A stretch of DNA of 64,000 nt, taken from JBGQAS01 sp963699305. GTDB lineage: Bacteria; Chloroflexota; Anaerolineae; Anaerolineales; Anaerolineaceae. Numbering within the stretch: the first letter of the stretch is position 1; each line of letters opens with the position of its first letter. A program made the translations under genes and the position numbers. Below the pieces are notes generated by a model. The model worked only from the letters and a program-made list of their open reading frames with translations. It searched no databases and was not told the origin of the DNA. The stretch spans positions 1 through 64,000 of the forward strand of contig OY969431.1 of assembly GCA_963699305.1 (NCBI GenBank), read 5' to 3'. This document shows, one piece after another, positions 1 to 9,198 of this stretch.

Positions 1-2
1 AA

Positions 3-1301
3 GCATTTGCCTTATGGATGGTGGGGCTGATGTTTCCGGAAATAAAAGGCTCCGAGGACCTACGGCGGTTTGGAAAACAACTGTTGGAGCAGCAAACCTC
101 ACTGCAGCTTTTTGCTGATGGCACCTATTCGATGTATTCATTGAATTACCAGCGATTTGTCCTGCACATCCTTCTTTTTACGCTGCGACTGGGAAAATTG
201 AATGGAGAGCATTTTTCAAGTGAATTTAGTAACCGCCTGACTAAATCATTAGAATTTCTATCCCGGTTGATCGAACCTGAAACGGGGCAGATGCCGGAAT
301 TTGGGTCAAACGACGGTGCGCTGGTTTTACCCTTAAATTCGTGCGATTTCAGCGATTTTCGACCGCTATTGCAATTGGGCAATGTACTTCTACATGGGAC
401 ACGATTGTTTCCGGTGGGTGCTTGGGATGAAGACATGTTCTGGCTGCTGGGTGAGAATACATCCAATTCAAAATCCAGAGAGATCACAACCCCTCGGAAA
501 TCCAGCTTTCCAGATGGAGGTGTGTATATCCTGGGAGACGTGCACAGCAAGGCGATCATTCGATGCACTCATTATCGAGAACGACCTTCCCACGCCGACC
601 AACTCCACGTGGACTTGTGGTGGTACGGCGTAAATGTTGCCTGCGATGCGGGAACGTACCTGTATCATGGCAAAGGCGCATGGCAAAACGGGCTGGCGCG
701 CACCGATGTGCATAACACGGTGGTTGTGGATGGCATGGATCAAATGACACGTATGAGCCGGTTCACCTGGGTGAATTGGTCGAAAGGCACGGTCCTGAGG
801 AATAAACCGTATCAGCGATTCCCCTGCTGGATGGGCGAACAGGATGGCTACTCGCGCTTGAAGGATCCAGTAACTCATCGCCGGGCGGTCTTGATGTTGG
901 ATGATACGCGCTGGCTGGTTGTAGACTGGTTGGTAGCCGCGAAGACACATTTGTATCGGTCCCACTGGTTGCTGGCTGATTACCCATATTCAATCAATAG
1001 AAAATTAAATACCGTGATTCAAAAAATAGAAAATCATCGGTTGCTGGTACAGACCGGATTACTGGAAGGGCAGGGAGCGATCAGCCTAGTGCGTGGGGAC
1101 GCAAAAAGCAGGTGTGGATGGCGGTCACGTTATTATGGAGAAAAATCACCTGCCATTTCGCTGGCATTGGAAAAGCAAGGTTCAACGGTTTGCTTTTGGA
1201 CATATTTTGGATCACCCGGTGACTCTATCCGGGTCGAGCAAAATACAATTTTCGTAAAAACGTTAAAGAGCAACCTGGTTATCGATTTGCGAAATTTATG
1301 A
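3..1301 (+). CDS. Heparinase II/III-like polysaccharide-degrading protein (C-terminal part, cut by window edge)
   Basis: The frame is open to the left edge, so the start lies outside the window. The visible part carries the C-terminal beta-sandwich of heparinase II/III-type proteins: HADQLHVDLWWYG followed by DAGTYLYHG around nt 590-665, then HNTVVVDG near nt 710. Family members act on acidic polysaccharides as lyases or hydrolases and are usually 600-700 residues, so about one third (the alpha/alpha toroid) is missing on the left. Substrate cannot be told. In Chloroflexota such genes often sit with surface-glycan genes; no such partner is visible downstream. Family assignment is fairly sure, catalysis is not shown. 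Confidence 0.75.
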   Translation, partial: AFALWMVGLMFPEIKGSEDLRRFGKQLLEQQTSLQLFADGTYSMYSLNYQRFVLHILLFTLRLGKLNGEHFSSEFSNRLTKSLEFLSRLIEPETGQMPEFGSNDGALVLPLNSCDFSDFRPLLQLGNVLLHGTRLFPVGAWDEDMFWLLGENTSNSKSREITTPRKSSFPDGGVYILGDVHSKAIIRCTHYRERPSHADQLHVDLWWYGVNVACDAGTYLYHGKGAWQNGLARTDVHNTVVVDGMDQMTRMSRFTWVNWSKGTVLRNKPYQRFPCWMGEQDGYSRLKDPVTHRRAVLMLDDTRWLVVDWLVAAKTHLYRSHWLLADYPYSINRKLNTVIQKIENHRLLVQTGLLEGQGAISLVRGDAKSRCGWRSRYYGEKSPAISLALEKQGSTVCFWTYFGSPGDSIRVEQNTIFVKTLKSNLVIDLRNL

Positions 1302-1394
1302 ATTTCGATGATACGGTGACCAAGCCTACAATATTCCAAAGGAATTAATATACCTGCGACTGTTTCAAAAAGCATTGATGCATACGAACTCTCA

Positions 1395-2678
1395 TTGAGA
1401 GAAACACTGGAAAAATTTTCCCCCGAACAACGATTGGCGCTGGCAACAGGAATGGCGGAGCGTTGGTTGCCGGTGTATGAGGCTTTTTCACAAAAAGAAC
1501 AATGGGGTGATGCAAAAGCATTGCGACGCATGCTGGATGCATTATGGGGACATGTCATGGGCGAGCGGATCACATCCGGGGACGTGAACCGTTACCTGGA
1601 GCAGTTGAAAGACAGCACACCCCATATGGACGATTTCGATGCCGAAGAAGCACTTGCTGCTTGTATGATGTTGAGCGATGCACTGGATTGTTGCCGCAAG
1701 GATGGAGATGCCGATCGTGCCATCCGGGCAATGCTTTCCGGTTTCGAAGCTGTTATGCCGGATTGGGATTTGGATCCGGGGGTTCAGCCGCGCCTATGGA
1801 AGAAGAATGAGATCCGACGCGAATTGAAAAAACAGCAGAAATTGCTCGAACTCATCCGGGAATCAAAAACGTTTACCGAACCCACAACCCGGCAATTGCG
1901 CGCAATGTTGATCAAACCAGACCTTGTCGGAAAGACCACACCGGAAGAAGAAGTCGGGACACCTGGGGGTATATCCAATCAGACTGCATTCGAGCAATAC
2001 CGCCGGATGGTGGAGGCGGACATCAGGCACCCTACCACGATGACCGATGATCTACTGAAAATTCCGGGGCTGTTTGCCACCATGATGTATGCCCAGTGGG
2101 GCAATCGTTACCGACGCCGGATGTACACCCTGAATGGTGAATACGGGAAATTAGCGGATACGGTCGCTCAAAAAGCTTTAATGGTTCGATCACAGGCACA
2201 CGATGCGGTTTTCACAGAAATGCCAGCCTGGGATAAGGAAACCACTGAACACATTGGATTTTGCATTTCCAATCCAATTAATGGTCTTGACGTTCAATCA
2301 CTGGATCTACCACATGGTTATGGACCTTCCATGCGCCAGATATGGGCGCTGTCGAAACAACAGGGCAAGAGCGATGCAGATGCGTGGCAATCCTTTGTCG
2401 ATTGGGCATATCACACATCCGATGCCTGGTCTGAAGAAGATCGACGAAAGAAAAAAGGATTGAGTTATTCCTCGCCTGAATTGGGGGATTTTATCGGACG
2501 AACAATCGATTGGAAGTCAACCACCAACCCGGATTTTCCCTGGTGTGCGAAAATCGACGGTAAAAACTGGCAGGTGCGCCTGAATGATTTCCCAGACGAT
2601 GTGATGTACAGCCTGGTCATCGATGGGATGATGATAGGCTGCTTTCATGATTGGCCAGGCACCTGGAATCGAGATTGA
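1395..2678 (+). CDS. Conserved-looking protein of unknown function, 427 aa
   Basis: I do not recognise this protein. It is soluble, without signal peptide or membrane segment, and mixed alpha/beta in look. The N-terminal 120 residues are helical and charged; the last 100 are rich in Trp, Asp and Gly (DWAYHTSDAW, CFHDWPGTW). The frame is open from nt 1320 and contains no ATG before the coding core; the first usual start is TTG at 1395, without a clear ribosome binding site, so the true start may be elsewhere in 1320-1395 or an indel may hide it. It ends 2 nt from the convergent VOC gene. Confidence 0.6.
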   Translation: MRETLEKFSPEQRLALATGMAERWLPVYEAFSQKEQWGDAKALRRMLDALWGHVMGERITSGDVNRYLEQLKDSTPHMDDFDAEEALAACMMLSDALDCCRKDGDADRAIRAMLSGFEAVMPDWDLDPGVQPRLWKKNEIRRELKKQQKLLELIRESKTFTEPTTRQLRAMLIKPDLVGKTTPEEEVGTPGGISNQTAFEQYRRMVEADIRHPTTMTDDLLKIPGLFATMMYAQWGNRYRRRMYTLNGEYGKLADTVAQKALMVRSQAHDAVFTEMPAWDKETTEHIGFCISNPINGLDVQSLDLPHGYGPSMRQIWALSKQQGKSDADAWQSFVDWAYHTSDAWSEEDRRKKKGLSYSSPELGDFIGRTIDWKSTTNPDFPWCAKIDGKNWQVRLNDFPDDVMYSLVIDGMMIGCFHDWPGTWNRD

Positions 2679-2680
2679 AT

Positions 2681-3076
2681 CTACTTTTTTTTAGGTTCAA
2701 TCAAATCCCATTTATTGCCATACAGATCGAGGAACACGATCACTTTCCCATAGGGTTCATCGCGCGGTTCCTCGACAAAACAAACTCCGTGTGATTTCAT
2801 GTGTTGGAGAGTCCCTGAAAAATCATCCGTATGCAGGAATAGGAACACTCTCCCGCCGGTCTGGTTGCCGATTCGACTTTCCTGCTCGGGTGTGCCAGCC
2901 TTTGCCAACAATATGCCTGTCCCAATGGATCCGGTTGGGGAAACGACGACCCAGCGTTTTCCATCCTCCATGGGGGAATCTTCAATCAACTCGAATTGCA
3001 ATGCATCGATAAAGAATTGAACTGCTTCGTCATAGTCACGAACAACCAGGCTGACCAAGGCAAGCGAATGTTTCAT
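2681..3076 (-). CDS. VOC superfamily (glyoxalase/bleomycin resistance-like) protein
   Basis: 131 residues with the paired beta-alpha-beta-beta-beta layout of vicinal oxygen chelate proteins: it opens with SLVVRDYDEAVQFFIDALQF and closes with FLDLYGNKWDLIEP, the typical strand with the C-terminal metal-site region. These small enzymes bind a divalent metal and act in lyase, isomerase or dioxygenase reactions or in drug binding; the substrate cannot be inferred. A flavodoxin-like gene lies upstream on the same strand with a 33-nt gap, so co-transcription is possible. Confidence 0.8.
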   Translation of the reverse strand: MKHSLALVSLVVRDYDEAVQFFIDALQFELIEDSPMEDGKRWVVVSPTGSIGTGILLAKAGTPEQESRIGNQTGGRVFLFLHTDDFSGTLQHMKSHGVCFVEEPRDEPYGKVIVFLDLYGNKWDLIEPKKK

Positions 3077-3109
3077 GGATTTGTATGATCCATTTACTTG
3101 TAATTGATC

Positions 3110-3624
3110 CTAATGCGGTTTGGTCTGAAGTATTCCAGCAAGTTCATTTGTCCAATTGCGGATCTTCGTCCAATCTCGAGTATCACTGGCAGGGATTTGC
3201 TTGAGAGCAGGTAGCAGAGTGAACGGGAATCGCAGCGCTGCAGGGTCGAACTTCCCGCCAAATACTTCTCTCGCAACGGGTTTAACCAGGGGACCTTCGC
3301 CAGTTCTTTATCAAATTGCTCGCGCACGCCGTTCCATTCCTTTTCCACATCGTTGAAAGGACCAAGGGAGAATATGGCAGCAGGTTTTTCCACGAGCTCA
3401 TTCTGGAAGCGCGAAAGGAATTGAAAGAAATCTTTCATCATATGGAACATATACATGGGCGCACCCAACACAACTGCCTGATATTGAGCGATGGTGCGCA
3501 CTTTTTTCATCGGCTGAATGTCGACTTCCAAACTGCGTTCGCGCAAGCGGAGCGCAATTGCTTCCGCGATTTCCTGCGTGGAGCCGTATTTTGTTGCGTA
3601 TGACACGAGAATCGTAGATGTCAT
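3110..3624 (-). CDS. Flavodoxin-domain protein (HemG/flavodoxin type), apparent -1 frameshift
   Basis: Starts at 3624 after a GGAG site. The N-terminal ILVSYATKYGSTQEIAEAI is the FMN phosphate-binding loop of flavodoxins, and VVLGAPMYMFHMMKDFF the second flavin-binding region. The literal frame runs into an unlike tail after PWLNP and ends at 3094. Adding one base in the AAA run (forward-strand ttt, 3281-3283) restores a natural C-terminus containing FGGKFDPAALRFPF and WTNELAG, ending at 3110 for 171 aa, a normal length. I therefore annotate one gene with a one-base deletion, probably a sequencing error. Role: flavin-linked electron transfer or menaquinone-dependent protoporphyrinogen oxidation; partner unknown. 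Confidence 0.75.
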
Positions 3625-3803
3625 AAAGTTCTCCTAAACATCAATTTATGTAGTTAAATGTAAGATGATCCGACACAAGACTATTATGACATAGAAAAAT
3701 ATCCCACCAGGTCAATCAAGTCTACAAGAAAATGGTGTCCATCGATTCAGGTATTCCCCATTCGCGGGTATGAAGTATTTTGGAGAATTTATCGCAATAT
3801 CGA

Positions 3804-4727
3804 TTAATGCTCCTGAGCGAGTTTATATGCGTGATCAAAAGCCAGTTCCGGCGAAATCTCGATGTCTGGCATGATACCGCTTCCTTCCCAATCCGATTGT
3901 GTCAGCGGGTCGATCATGCGACCGATAGGCATGGAGACTTCAAAATGCGGATGTAACCGGTACGAAGTTGTTGCATGGGAGCCTCCGTCTGTCTTCTCGC
4001 CGAGGATCGTCGCACGTTTGCGGGTTTTGAGGATGTATGCAAATCCTTCCCCGGCTGAGAAGGTATCTTTACTGATCAACACATATAACGGTTTATCCTT
4101 GTAGTAGTTGCCAGGAACGTAGGGTAAAGTCCAGTATTGTTGAGTGAGATCTTCGTCGCGCCAATAGATGCTGCTCAGATGAACTGGTGTTTCTCCGAAT
4201 AGATAACTGCAAAGCAATTGGATCATTCCGGGATACCCCCCAAGACATTTGCGAAGGTCAATCATTAATGCATCTGTTCCTGAAAGCTGTTGCATTGCTG
4301 CGACCATTGTCTCGCCACCCCAGGCAGGTCTTGAAAAATAATGAAGTTCCAAATATCCGATGTTACCGGGAAAAATTTTTACCGTATGAATGCCAAAATT
4401 TTTCGATTTAGCTTCTTGAAATTGCTTTTGACGCCAGGTTTGATTTTGATGGAAAGGACCATCATCATTTGGGAGCGGGGTTGGATGAAAGCGAATCCAT
4501 AAATGCTCATCACGATTTACTTCCTGCAAATGCGTGGTCAGGGTATATGCAAAGAAATCACCTTCAACTATATCGGCATATTCCCCCGCAATAAAGTGTT
4601 TTGTTAAGTTTTGACAAATTAGTTCAGCAGCGTCCGGAAAAATATAACCTGTGCGTAATTTTTCAGAAAGTTTGGCAAGAATTTCCTTTTGGATTGCAGA
4701 ATCTATTACGAAATGTTGGTCAACCAT
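3804..4727 (-). CDS. S41 family peptidase (IRBP-like / C-terminal processing peptidase)
   Basis: 307 residues. The helical N-terminal part (to about residue 75) resembles the region preceding the protease core in interphotoreceptor retinoid-binding-type S41 proteins. The core holds NIGYLELHYF, ALMIDLRKCLGGYPG and the nucleophile region SKDTFSAGEGFAY with Ser224, followed by GEKTDGG at about 243-249. No PDZ domain and no signal peptide are evident, so it may act in the cytosol on short peptides. It is the last gene of a tight operon: PIG-L deacetylase (4-nt gap), YciI-like protein (3-nt gap), then this gene. Confidence 0.85.
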   Translation of the reverse strand: MVDQHFVIDSAIQKEILAKLSEKLRTGYIFPDAAELICQNLTKHFIAGEYADIVEGDFFAYTLTTHLQEVNRDEHLWIRFHPTPLPNDDGPFHQNQTWRQKQFQEAKSKNFGIHTVKIFPGNIGYLELHYFSRPAWGGETMVAAMQQLSGTDALMIDLRKCLGGYPGMIQLLCSYLFGETPVHLSSIYWRDEDLTQQYWTLPYVPGNYYKDKPLYVLISKDTFSAGEGFAYILKTRKRATILGEKTDGGSHATTSYRLHPHFEVSMPIGRMIDPLTQSDWEGSGIMPDIEISPELAFDHAYKLAQEH

Positions 4728-4730
4728 ATT

Positions 4731-5060
4731 TCAATTATAGATCTTGGGTTTTTCGCTCAATAATGAGATCCGAAAAGGAAAAAATTCCGCGGACATGACA
4801 TGAGCCTTTACTGCTGGATCATCGAGCATTACCTGTCGGGCTTGCTGCTCTGAACCTGCGTTAAAACTAACGATGCCAAAGCTGCTGGGGTCTGTATTGA
4901 GCGTCCTTCCGGCAAGGAAAACGATTCCTTTTTCCGTTAGTGATTTGAGGTACTCAAAATGTTCCGAGATGATCCGGTCTTCTTCGGCAGTGCTGCCTTC
5001 TGTCAGAATTTCCGGGCGTACCGGTTGAATTTTATAGAGATAGAGTGTGGATCCTGTCAT
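4731..5060 (-). CDS. YciI-like small protein
   Basis: 109 residues of the YciI/dimeric ferredoxin-like fold: an opening strand LYLYKIQPVRPEIL, a helix EEDRIISEHFEYLKSLTEKG, and the closing pattern DDPAVKAHVMSAEFFPFRI, in which the Asp-Pro and following hydrophobics are typical of the family. Function of most members is unknown; some take part in chlorocatechol or small-molecule metabolism. Middle gene of a three-gene operon between the PIG-L deacetylase and the S41 peptidase, both only 3-4 nt away, so translation is likely coupled. Confidence 0.8.
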   Translation of the reverse strand: MTGSTLYLYKIQPVRPEILTEGSTAEEDRIISEHFEYLKSLTEKGIVFLAGRTLNTDPSSFGIVSFNAGSEQQARQVMLDDPAVKAHVMSAEFFPFRISLLSEKPKIYN

Positions 5061-5064
5061 TGGG

Positions 5065-5913
5065 TTACTCCATACGCGATAATCGGTCAGCCACGTCCGA
5101 TGAAAAATGATGAATCAGATTGTACGCGAACTGTTTGGGCGAAAGAGATGCATCCATTAATAACGGCGTCATGTCCATCGTATAGGCCATTCCAGTAACA
5201 ACATCCACATTCACCGGGTCAGTAAGAGTGGCGTTCACCTTGTGGCGTGCCAGCGTGGCGAGATCATAGCGTTTACCTCCGCTTATCTGCGAATCATACA
5301 CTTTCAATAATGCAGCCTGCAAATCCTCATGCGCTGAAAGGTCGAAGCATTTTTTATCCCCATCGAGCATCCAATCCAGGGCACGCCATCCTTCGCAACC
5401 AAACAGGCTGCGCGGACGGCTTTTTTTCGGCAGGTTGCGGAGGGCTGCAATCACTCGCAAGGCAACGGCAACATGCGTGTCATGCTTGTCCGCAAGGTTG
5501 TGGGTATATACCACCTCCGGTTGTGTTGATTTAATGATGGTCAGGATGTCTTTGACAATATCCGGATCCTTTCCATCCTTGACGGCTTCGCTGGGATAAT
5601 CCAGCATGACCACGGCGGAATACCCACCGATGATGGCTGCCTTGCGTTGTTCCTCGCGGCGGATCTCGCGCATTTCTTCATCGGAGACATTGGCATAGAT
5701 CCCACTGCGGGGGGAACCGCGTCCATCCGTAACGACCACGCCGGTGAATCCCTTGTCGTCCTTTTGGAAACACTCCAGGATGGGGTGGGCAGCCATGATC
5801 TCGATATCATCCGGATGCGCGGCGATGCAAAGATGCGTGGTACGCGCAAGCGCTTGTTTTACCGGCTGGTTGCCAGGAACGAAAATTTCAGAGGAACTCT
5901 GAATCAATTTCAT
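5065..5913 (-). CDS. PIG-L family deacetylase
   Basis: 282 residues. The zinc-binding motif AHPDDIEIMAAHP lies near residue 33, and the second metal-ligand region THNLADKHDTHVAVA near residue 140, with the Asp/His arrangement of the LmbE/PIG-L family. Members remove N-acetyl groups from GlcNAc-type substrates (MshB, BshB, GlcNAc-PI deacetylase). The substrate here is unknown; no mycothiol or bacillithiol gene lies nearby. First gene of the operon with the YciI-like and S41 genes. A terminator-like hairpin of the preceding VOC gene lies just upstream at 5941-5968. Confidence 0.88.
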   Translation of the reverse strand: MKLIQSSSEIFVPGNQPVKQALARTTHLCIAAHPDDIEIMAAHPILECFQKDDKGFTGVVVTDGRGSPRSGIYANVSDEEMREIRREEQRKAAIIGGYSAVVMLDYPSEAVKDGKDPDIVKDILTIIKSTQPEVVYTHNLADKHDTHVAVALRVIAALRNLPKKSRPRSLFGCEGWRALDWMLDGDKKCFDLSAHEDLQAALLKVYDSQISGGKRYDLATLARHKVNATLTDPVNVDVVTGMAYTMDMTPLLMDASLSPKQFAYNLIHHFSSDVADRLSRME

Positions 5914-5940
5914 AAGGATCGTATATTAATTATGCCACAC

Positions 5941-5968
5941 AAAAATGCGCCCTCCGTAGGAGGACGCA
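5941..5968 (-). terminator. Rho-independent terminator of the VOC gene
   Basis: Ten-bp hairpin with a GTA loop (GCGCCCTCC...GGAGGACGC) followed on the minus strand by TTTTT. It lies about 40 nt after the stop of the VOC gene and before the PIG-L operon start. Confidence 0.75.
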
Positions 5969-6008
5969 AGATCACGGTGATCACTTATCCTTTATTCGCA
6001 ACTTGTTT

Positions 6009-6482
6009 TTATCCGGCTTCAGACGCCTTTACCAAACCCTCGATATCGATCTTCGTCATTTTCAGCATGGCTTGCATGACCCTGGCTGATTTTTCGGAAT
6101 CCTTGCTCCCCAGAAGTTCCCCAAGGGTGGTGGGGACGATCTGCCAGGACACACCAAATTTATCCTTCAGCCAGCCGCATTGCTGTTTTTCACCGCCTGC
6201 GGATAATTTCTCCCAAAATTCATCCACTTCTGCCTGCGTCTCGCAATTCACGAAGAAAGAGATGGCGGGTGTAAACGCAAACACCGGACCACCGTTCAGC
6301 GCCATGAATTCCTGTCCCTCGAGCTGGAAGGTTGCAGACATGACCGTGCCTTCCGGCATGGGTGCCCCTTTGCCATATCGGGATACTGCACCAGGTTTGG
6401 AGTGCTTAAAAATGGATGTGTAAAATCGCATCGCCTCTTCAGCCCGATCGTTGAACCACAGGAATGGGGTAATTTTTTGCAT
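6009..6482 (-). CDS. PhnB-like VOC family protein
   Basis: 157 residues. MQKITPFLWFNDRAEEAMRF is the classic start of the PhnB/3-demethylubiquinone-methyltransferase-like VOC group, followed by MPEGTVMSATFQLEGQEFMA and the closing KDKFGVSWQIVPT. Despite old family names such proteins are not shown to methylate; many are of unknown function. Single transcription unit, closed by the hairpin at 5941-5968. Start chosen at the first ATG, which fits the family N-terminus exactly. Confidence 0.88.
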   Translation of the reverse strand: MQKITPFLWFNDRAEEAMRFYTSIFKHSKPGAVSRYGKGAPMPEGTVMSATFQLEGQEFMALNGGPVFAFTPAISFFVNCETQAEVDEFWEKLSAGGEKQQCGWLKDKFGVSWQIVPTTLGELLGSKDSEKSARVMQAMLKMTKIDIEGLVKASEAG

Positions 6483-6613
6483 GATATGAACTCCGTTTCC
6501 GCTATATCAATAGATTCTACAAATCTCGAAAAGTTTCACATTCCAGTCAACCAAAACCGACCCACGCTAAAATTTACGGGATTTGTTAATCAATTCGATA
6601 AAGGAGTTGATCG

Positions 6614-7519
6614 CTAATTACGGAACTCTTTTACCGATATGCGCTCACAATGCTCATGCAATAACGTTTTTTCGCGCGCGATAACGGCAGTCCGCAGATC
6701 CCGAGTGCCAATTTCCGCTTGTATTTCCGATTCATCAAACGATTTTCCAAAGGACACTGCGGGGGATACCAGCAGCTGACCGGGGTGCATGAGCTGGCTG
6801 ATCACCTGGGCGAACTCCGACACGATGTGCTTCCAGCGTTCCGAGCGGCGTATCCAGGTGATGGGATGATGTGCCCAGCGAGGGGAGATCACACCGGAAA
6901 CCACTGCCGGTAAAACCCTCAAGCCGGGCACGGTCCTGAAAAAAGCGCTGAACGTATCCAGCCAGTTATCCAATGCACGTTCCGCACCGGGGAAAACAGC
7001 AGGGTCCGGGTCCCGGGCGCCTTGAGCAAAATACACCAATGTCCCGCCACGCCGCAGGTGGTGGATGGCGTTGCGCATCACGAGAAAACGATCGGTGGAA
7101 TCCACCCGGGAGGAAAAGAGGATGTGTCCCCGGGTATTTTTGAGAAGGCGAAAAATCTTGATCTCCGTGGAAACCCACAGTATGTCCTGGCGTGCCAGCA
7201 ACGCAAACAAGATCAATCCATCGTACGCACCGGGGTGGTTCGAAGCGACGAGCAATGGTCCTTTTTGGGGAATGTTCTCAATTCCATGCACCCGGGGAGC
7301 GTTGGAGAAATGTTTCTGCAGCCACTGGCTGGCGTTGGGCAGACCTTTTTCGCCAACCAACCTATCGAAATGTTCGGCAAGGGTAGCAAAATGATCGGTG
7401 ATCCTGTGGAAAAGCAGCCAACCGAAGGCGCGATAAAATTTGACGCGTGGCACTCCGCCCGCGATCAAAATTTCATCGATCAACAATTTACTGAGCACAC
7501 GCGTGGATGAATCCATCAC
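6614..7519 (-). CDS. 1-acyl-sn-glycerol-3-phosphate acyltransferase-like protein
   Basis: 301 residues of the PlsC/glycerol-phosphate acyltransferase fold. The catalytic HX4D motif is seen as NHPGAYD with His95 and Asp100, and a second block YFAQGARDPDPAVFPGAERA corresponds to the substrate-phosphate-binding FPEG region, here FAQG. Expected role: transfer of acyl chains to lysophosphatidate or a related lipid at the membrane. No strong transmembrane helix is visible, and the usual Glu of FPEG is replaced by Gln, so substrate may differ. Single gene; 25 nt downstream of the endonuclease-like gene on the same strand. Confidence 0.75.
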   Translation of the reverse strand: MMDSSTRVLSKLLIDEILIAGGVPRVKFYRAFGWLLFHRITDHFATLAEHFDRLVGEKGLPNASQWLQKHFSNAPRVHGIENIPQKGPLLVASNHPGAYDGLILFALLARQDILWVSTEIKIFRLLKNTRGHILFSSRVDSTDRFLVMRNAIHHLRRGGTLVYFAQGARDPDPAVFPGAERALDNWLDTFSAFFRTVPGLRVLPAVVSGVISPRWAHHPITWIRRSERWKHIVSEFAQVISQLMHPGQLLVSPAVSFGKSFDESEIQAEIGTRDLRTAVIAREKTLLHEHCERISVKEFRN

Positions 7520-7544
7520 GACCTTTGCTCAATTATACGAAGGT

Positions 7545-8540
7545 TTATGCTGTTTTTTCACCCACCCAGGAATAACGCGCGTGAATATATTCAATCCAGG
7601 CTTTCATTTCGGGCAGTTCATCGGATGACAGATCACCGAAGAGGTGCTCACTGGAGATACTGATAAACCTGCCTTCGGGTTTAACAAGTTTTTTCCATAC
7701 ACCAGTCGCAGTATCACCCAATTTTTCCAATTCCGGTGAAGTAACTTTACGGAAATCACGATTATGTGATGGGGCGATATGCAAAAGACTGACGATATCC
7801 GCGCCCAACTCATGCACCTTTTCCATCTCGTGAGCTAAAAATTGCTGGCGCATGAATTGATAAAAAGGTTCAAAGAAAAGAGAATCAAAACCCGGTAACC
7901 GATCCTTGTTCAATGGACAATCAGCACTTTCAAAAAGGTGCAGATAAATCCCGGTGCGGTCTGTGCCATGTTTGGATACTCTTAGGGAATTCCCGCCATA
8001 GGATTCGGTATATTTCCATTCGATCAATACGATGTGCTTCTTCTTATCCTTGCGTTCAAACATCACGATCGCATCGGCACTCGTGCAATTTGCACCGCGC
8101 CTGCGATGTGTATTTGCTTTGATTTTTTCGCCCAGATAATTCGTTTGCCCGATCCACTCGAATGAAACAAATTGCCCGTTTTCAATTGGCAGCATTCTTT
8201 CCAAATTTGGAAAAATGGACCGAAAAACTAAAGCTAGTGAATTAGGTTTATTGGCGAAGGGGAAAAGGAAATTAACACCACACACCATCGAATCGCATAG
8301 GTGATTGCTGGGCTTTCCATTGTGCCCATCATGCCATTGGATGTGATGTTCAGCGAAGAATGCGAGTGCTGACTTCCGAATCTCAGGAAACAGATTCTGT
8401 TCTGAATATTCAATTGGCAAACAAAAAGTATAAGGCTTGCCTTTGTAAACTCCGTTTGCCCGTGCGGGATCAGAATAATAGTGTGAACTGGATTTGAATT
8501 GTGCCTGTATTGTCTTTTCGCTTGTTAGAAACCCACCCAT
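7545..8540 (-). CDS. PGN_0703-type PD-(D/E)XK nuclease-like protein
   Basis: 331 residues. The central region holds the restriction-endonuclease-like core: Asp156 in TSADAIV, then Glu174 and Lys176 in LIEWKYTES, giving the D...ExK metal-site pattern. The layout recalls the PGN_0703 family of putative restriction endonucleases. No DNA methyltransferase, helicase or antitoxin lies next to it, so a classic restriction-modification role is not supported here; it may be a solitary nuclease or a non-restriction member. Start ATG at 8540 with no strong ribosome site. Confidence 0.65.
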   Translation of the reverse strand: MGGFLTSEKTIQAQFKSSSHYYSDPARANGVYKGKPYTFCLPIEYSEQNLFPEIRKSALAFFAEHHIQWHDGHNGKPSNHLCDSMVCGVNFLFPFANKPNSLALVFRSIFPNLERMLPIENGQFVSFEWIGQTNYLGEKIKANTHRRRGANCTSADAIVMFERKDKKKHIVLIEWKYTESYGGNSLRVSKHGTDRTGIYLHLFESADCPLNKDRLPGFDSLFFEPFYQFMRQQFLAHEMEKVHELGADIVSLLHIAPSHNRDFRKVTSPELEKLGDTATGVWKKLVKPEGRFISISSEHLFGDLSSDELPEMKAWIEYIHARYSWVGEKTA

Positions 8541-8627
8541 GATTTATCCTCATTTCTAATTTTATCGTTGTGAATTAGTGAAAATGAATTCGATTTCTTG
8601 TCTTGATGAAATTATGACATATAAACT

Positions 8628-8654
8628 AAAAACCGCCCTCTATTGGAGAGCGGT
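8628..8654 (-). terminator. Rho-independent terminator of the lipoprotein gene
   Basis: Hairpin ACCGC(C)CTCT/AGAGCGGT with one bulged base, followed on the minus strand by TTTTTAG. It lies 32 nt after the stop of the lipoprotein gene. Confidence 0.7.
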
Positions 8655-8685
8655 CGACTAATTTGTTGTGATGACTTTTTAGAGT

Positions 8686-9198
8686 TTATGGCAGACGACT
8701 GACCAATTTTGCTGCCAATCCTGCTAGCTTCTCTTGCCCATCTTGCGGGAACGAATAATTTGTATCGCTCAATGAGAACAAATACACAGCATCCCCTTTT
8801 ACGACGAACAAGGTATTCGAATTGGTGTTGAATAAAGCATCATCGCCCAACCCCGGAATTGTGGTTGCACTATCGCCCGCATTTGTCCGGACATTTTGCA
8901 GGTACTGGACGCCACCCGTACTCGAGACGGTCAGGTCGAACCTAAAATCCTGGGTCATGTAAGTGCAAACACCACCCAACCCGGATCCCTCAGCACTTGT
9001 TACTGTTTGACCAAGAACGGAGCTTACTTCGTCTTGTGAAAGCAAAGTGCAAGCATCCGAAGAAGAATTCGAGGAAGACGTTTGATTTTCTGGCGAAACA
9101 CCTGAGGTTGAGGTCAAGCCTGCACCTTGCGCACACCCAACCAAAATGAGTACACCGAGAAGTAATCCAACGATTTGATTTACCATTTTTCTTTTCAT
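8686..9198 (-). CDS. Secreted lipoprotein, DUF3558-like
   Basis: 170 residues. The start at 9198 is chosen because GGAGAA precedes that ATG at normal spacing; a further in-frame ATG at 9210 overlaps the ribosome site. A signal peptide with lipobox LVGC puts the lipidated Cys at residue 22, followed by a Ser/Thr-rich linker. The mature domain begins with SDACTLLSQDEVSSVLG, contains a disulfide candidate GGVCTYM, and ends with a predicted helix, like small DUF3558-type lipoproteins. Surface-anchored; function unknown. Confidence 0.7.
   Translation of the reverse strand: MKRKMVNQIVGLLLGVLILVGCAQGAGLTSTSGVSPENQTSSSNSSSDACTLLSQDEVSSVLGQTVTSAEGSGLGGVCTYMTQDFRFDLTVSSTGGVQYLQNVRTNAGDSATTIPGLGDDALFNTNSNTLFVVKGDAVYLFSLSDTNYSFPQDGQEKLAGLAAKLVSRLP

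Noticed and set aside
5647..6423. Plus-strand 258-residue frame across PIG-L and VOC genes
   Set aside because: Runs against two well-supported genes and a terminator; no domain.
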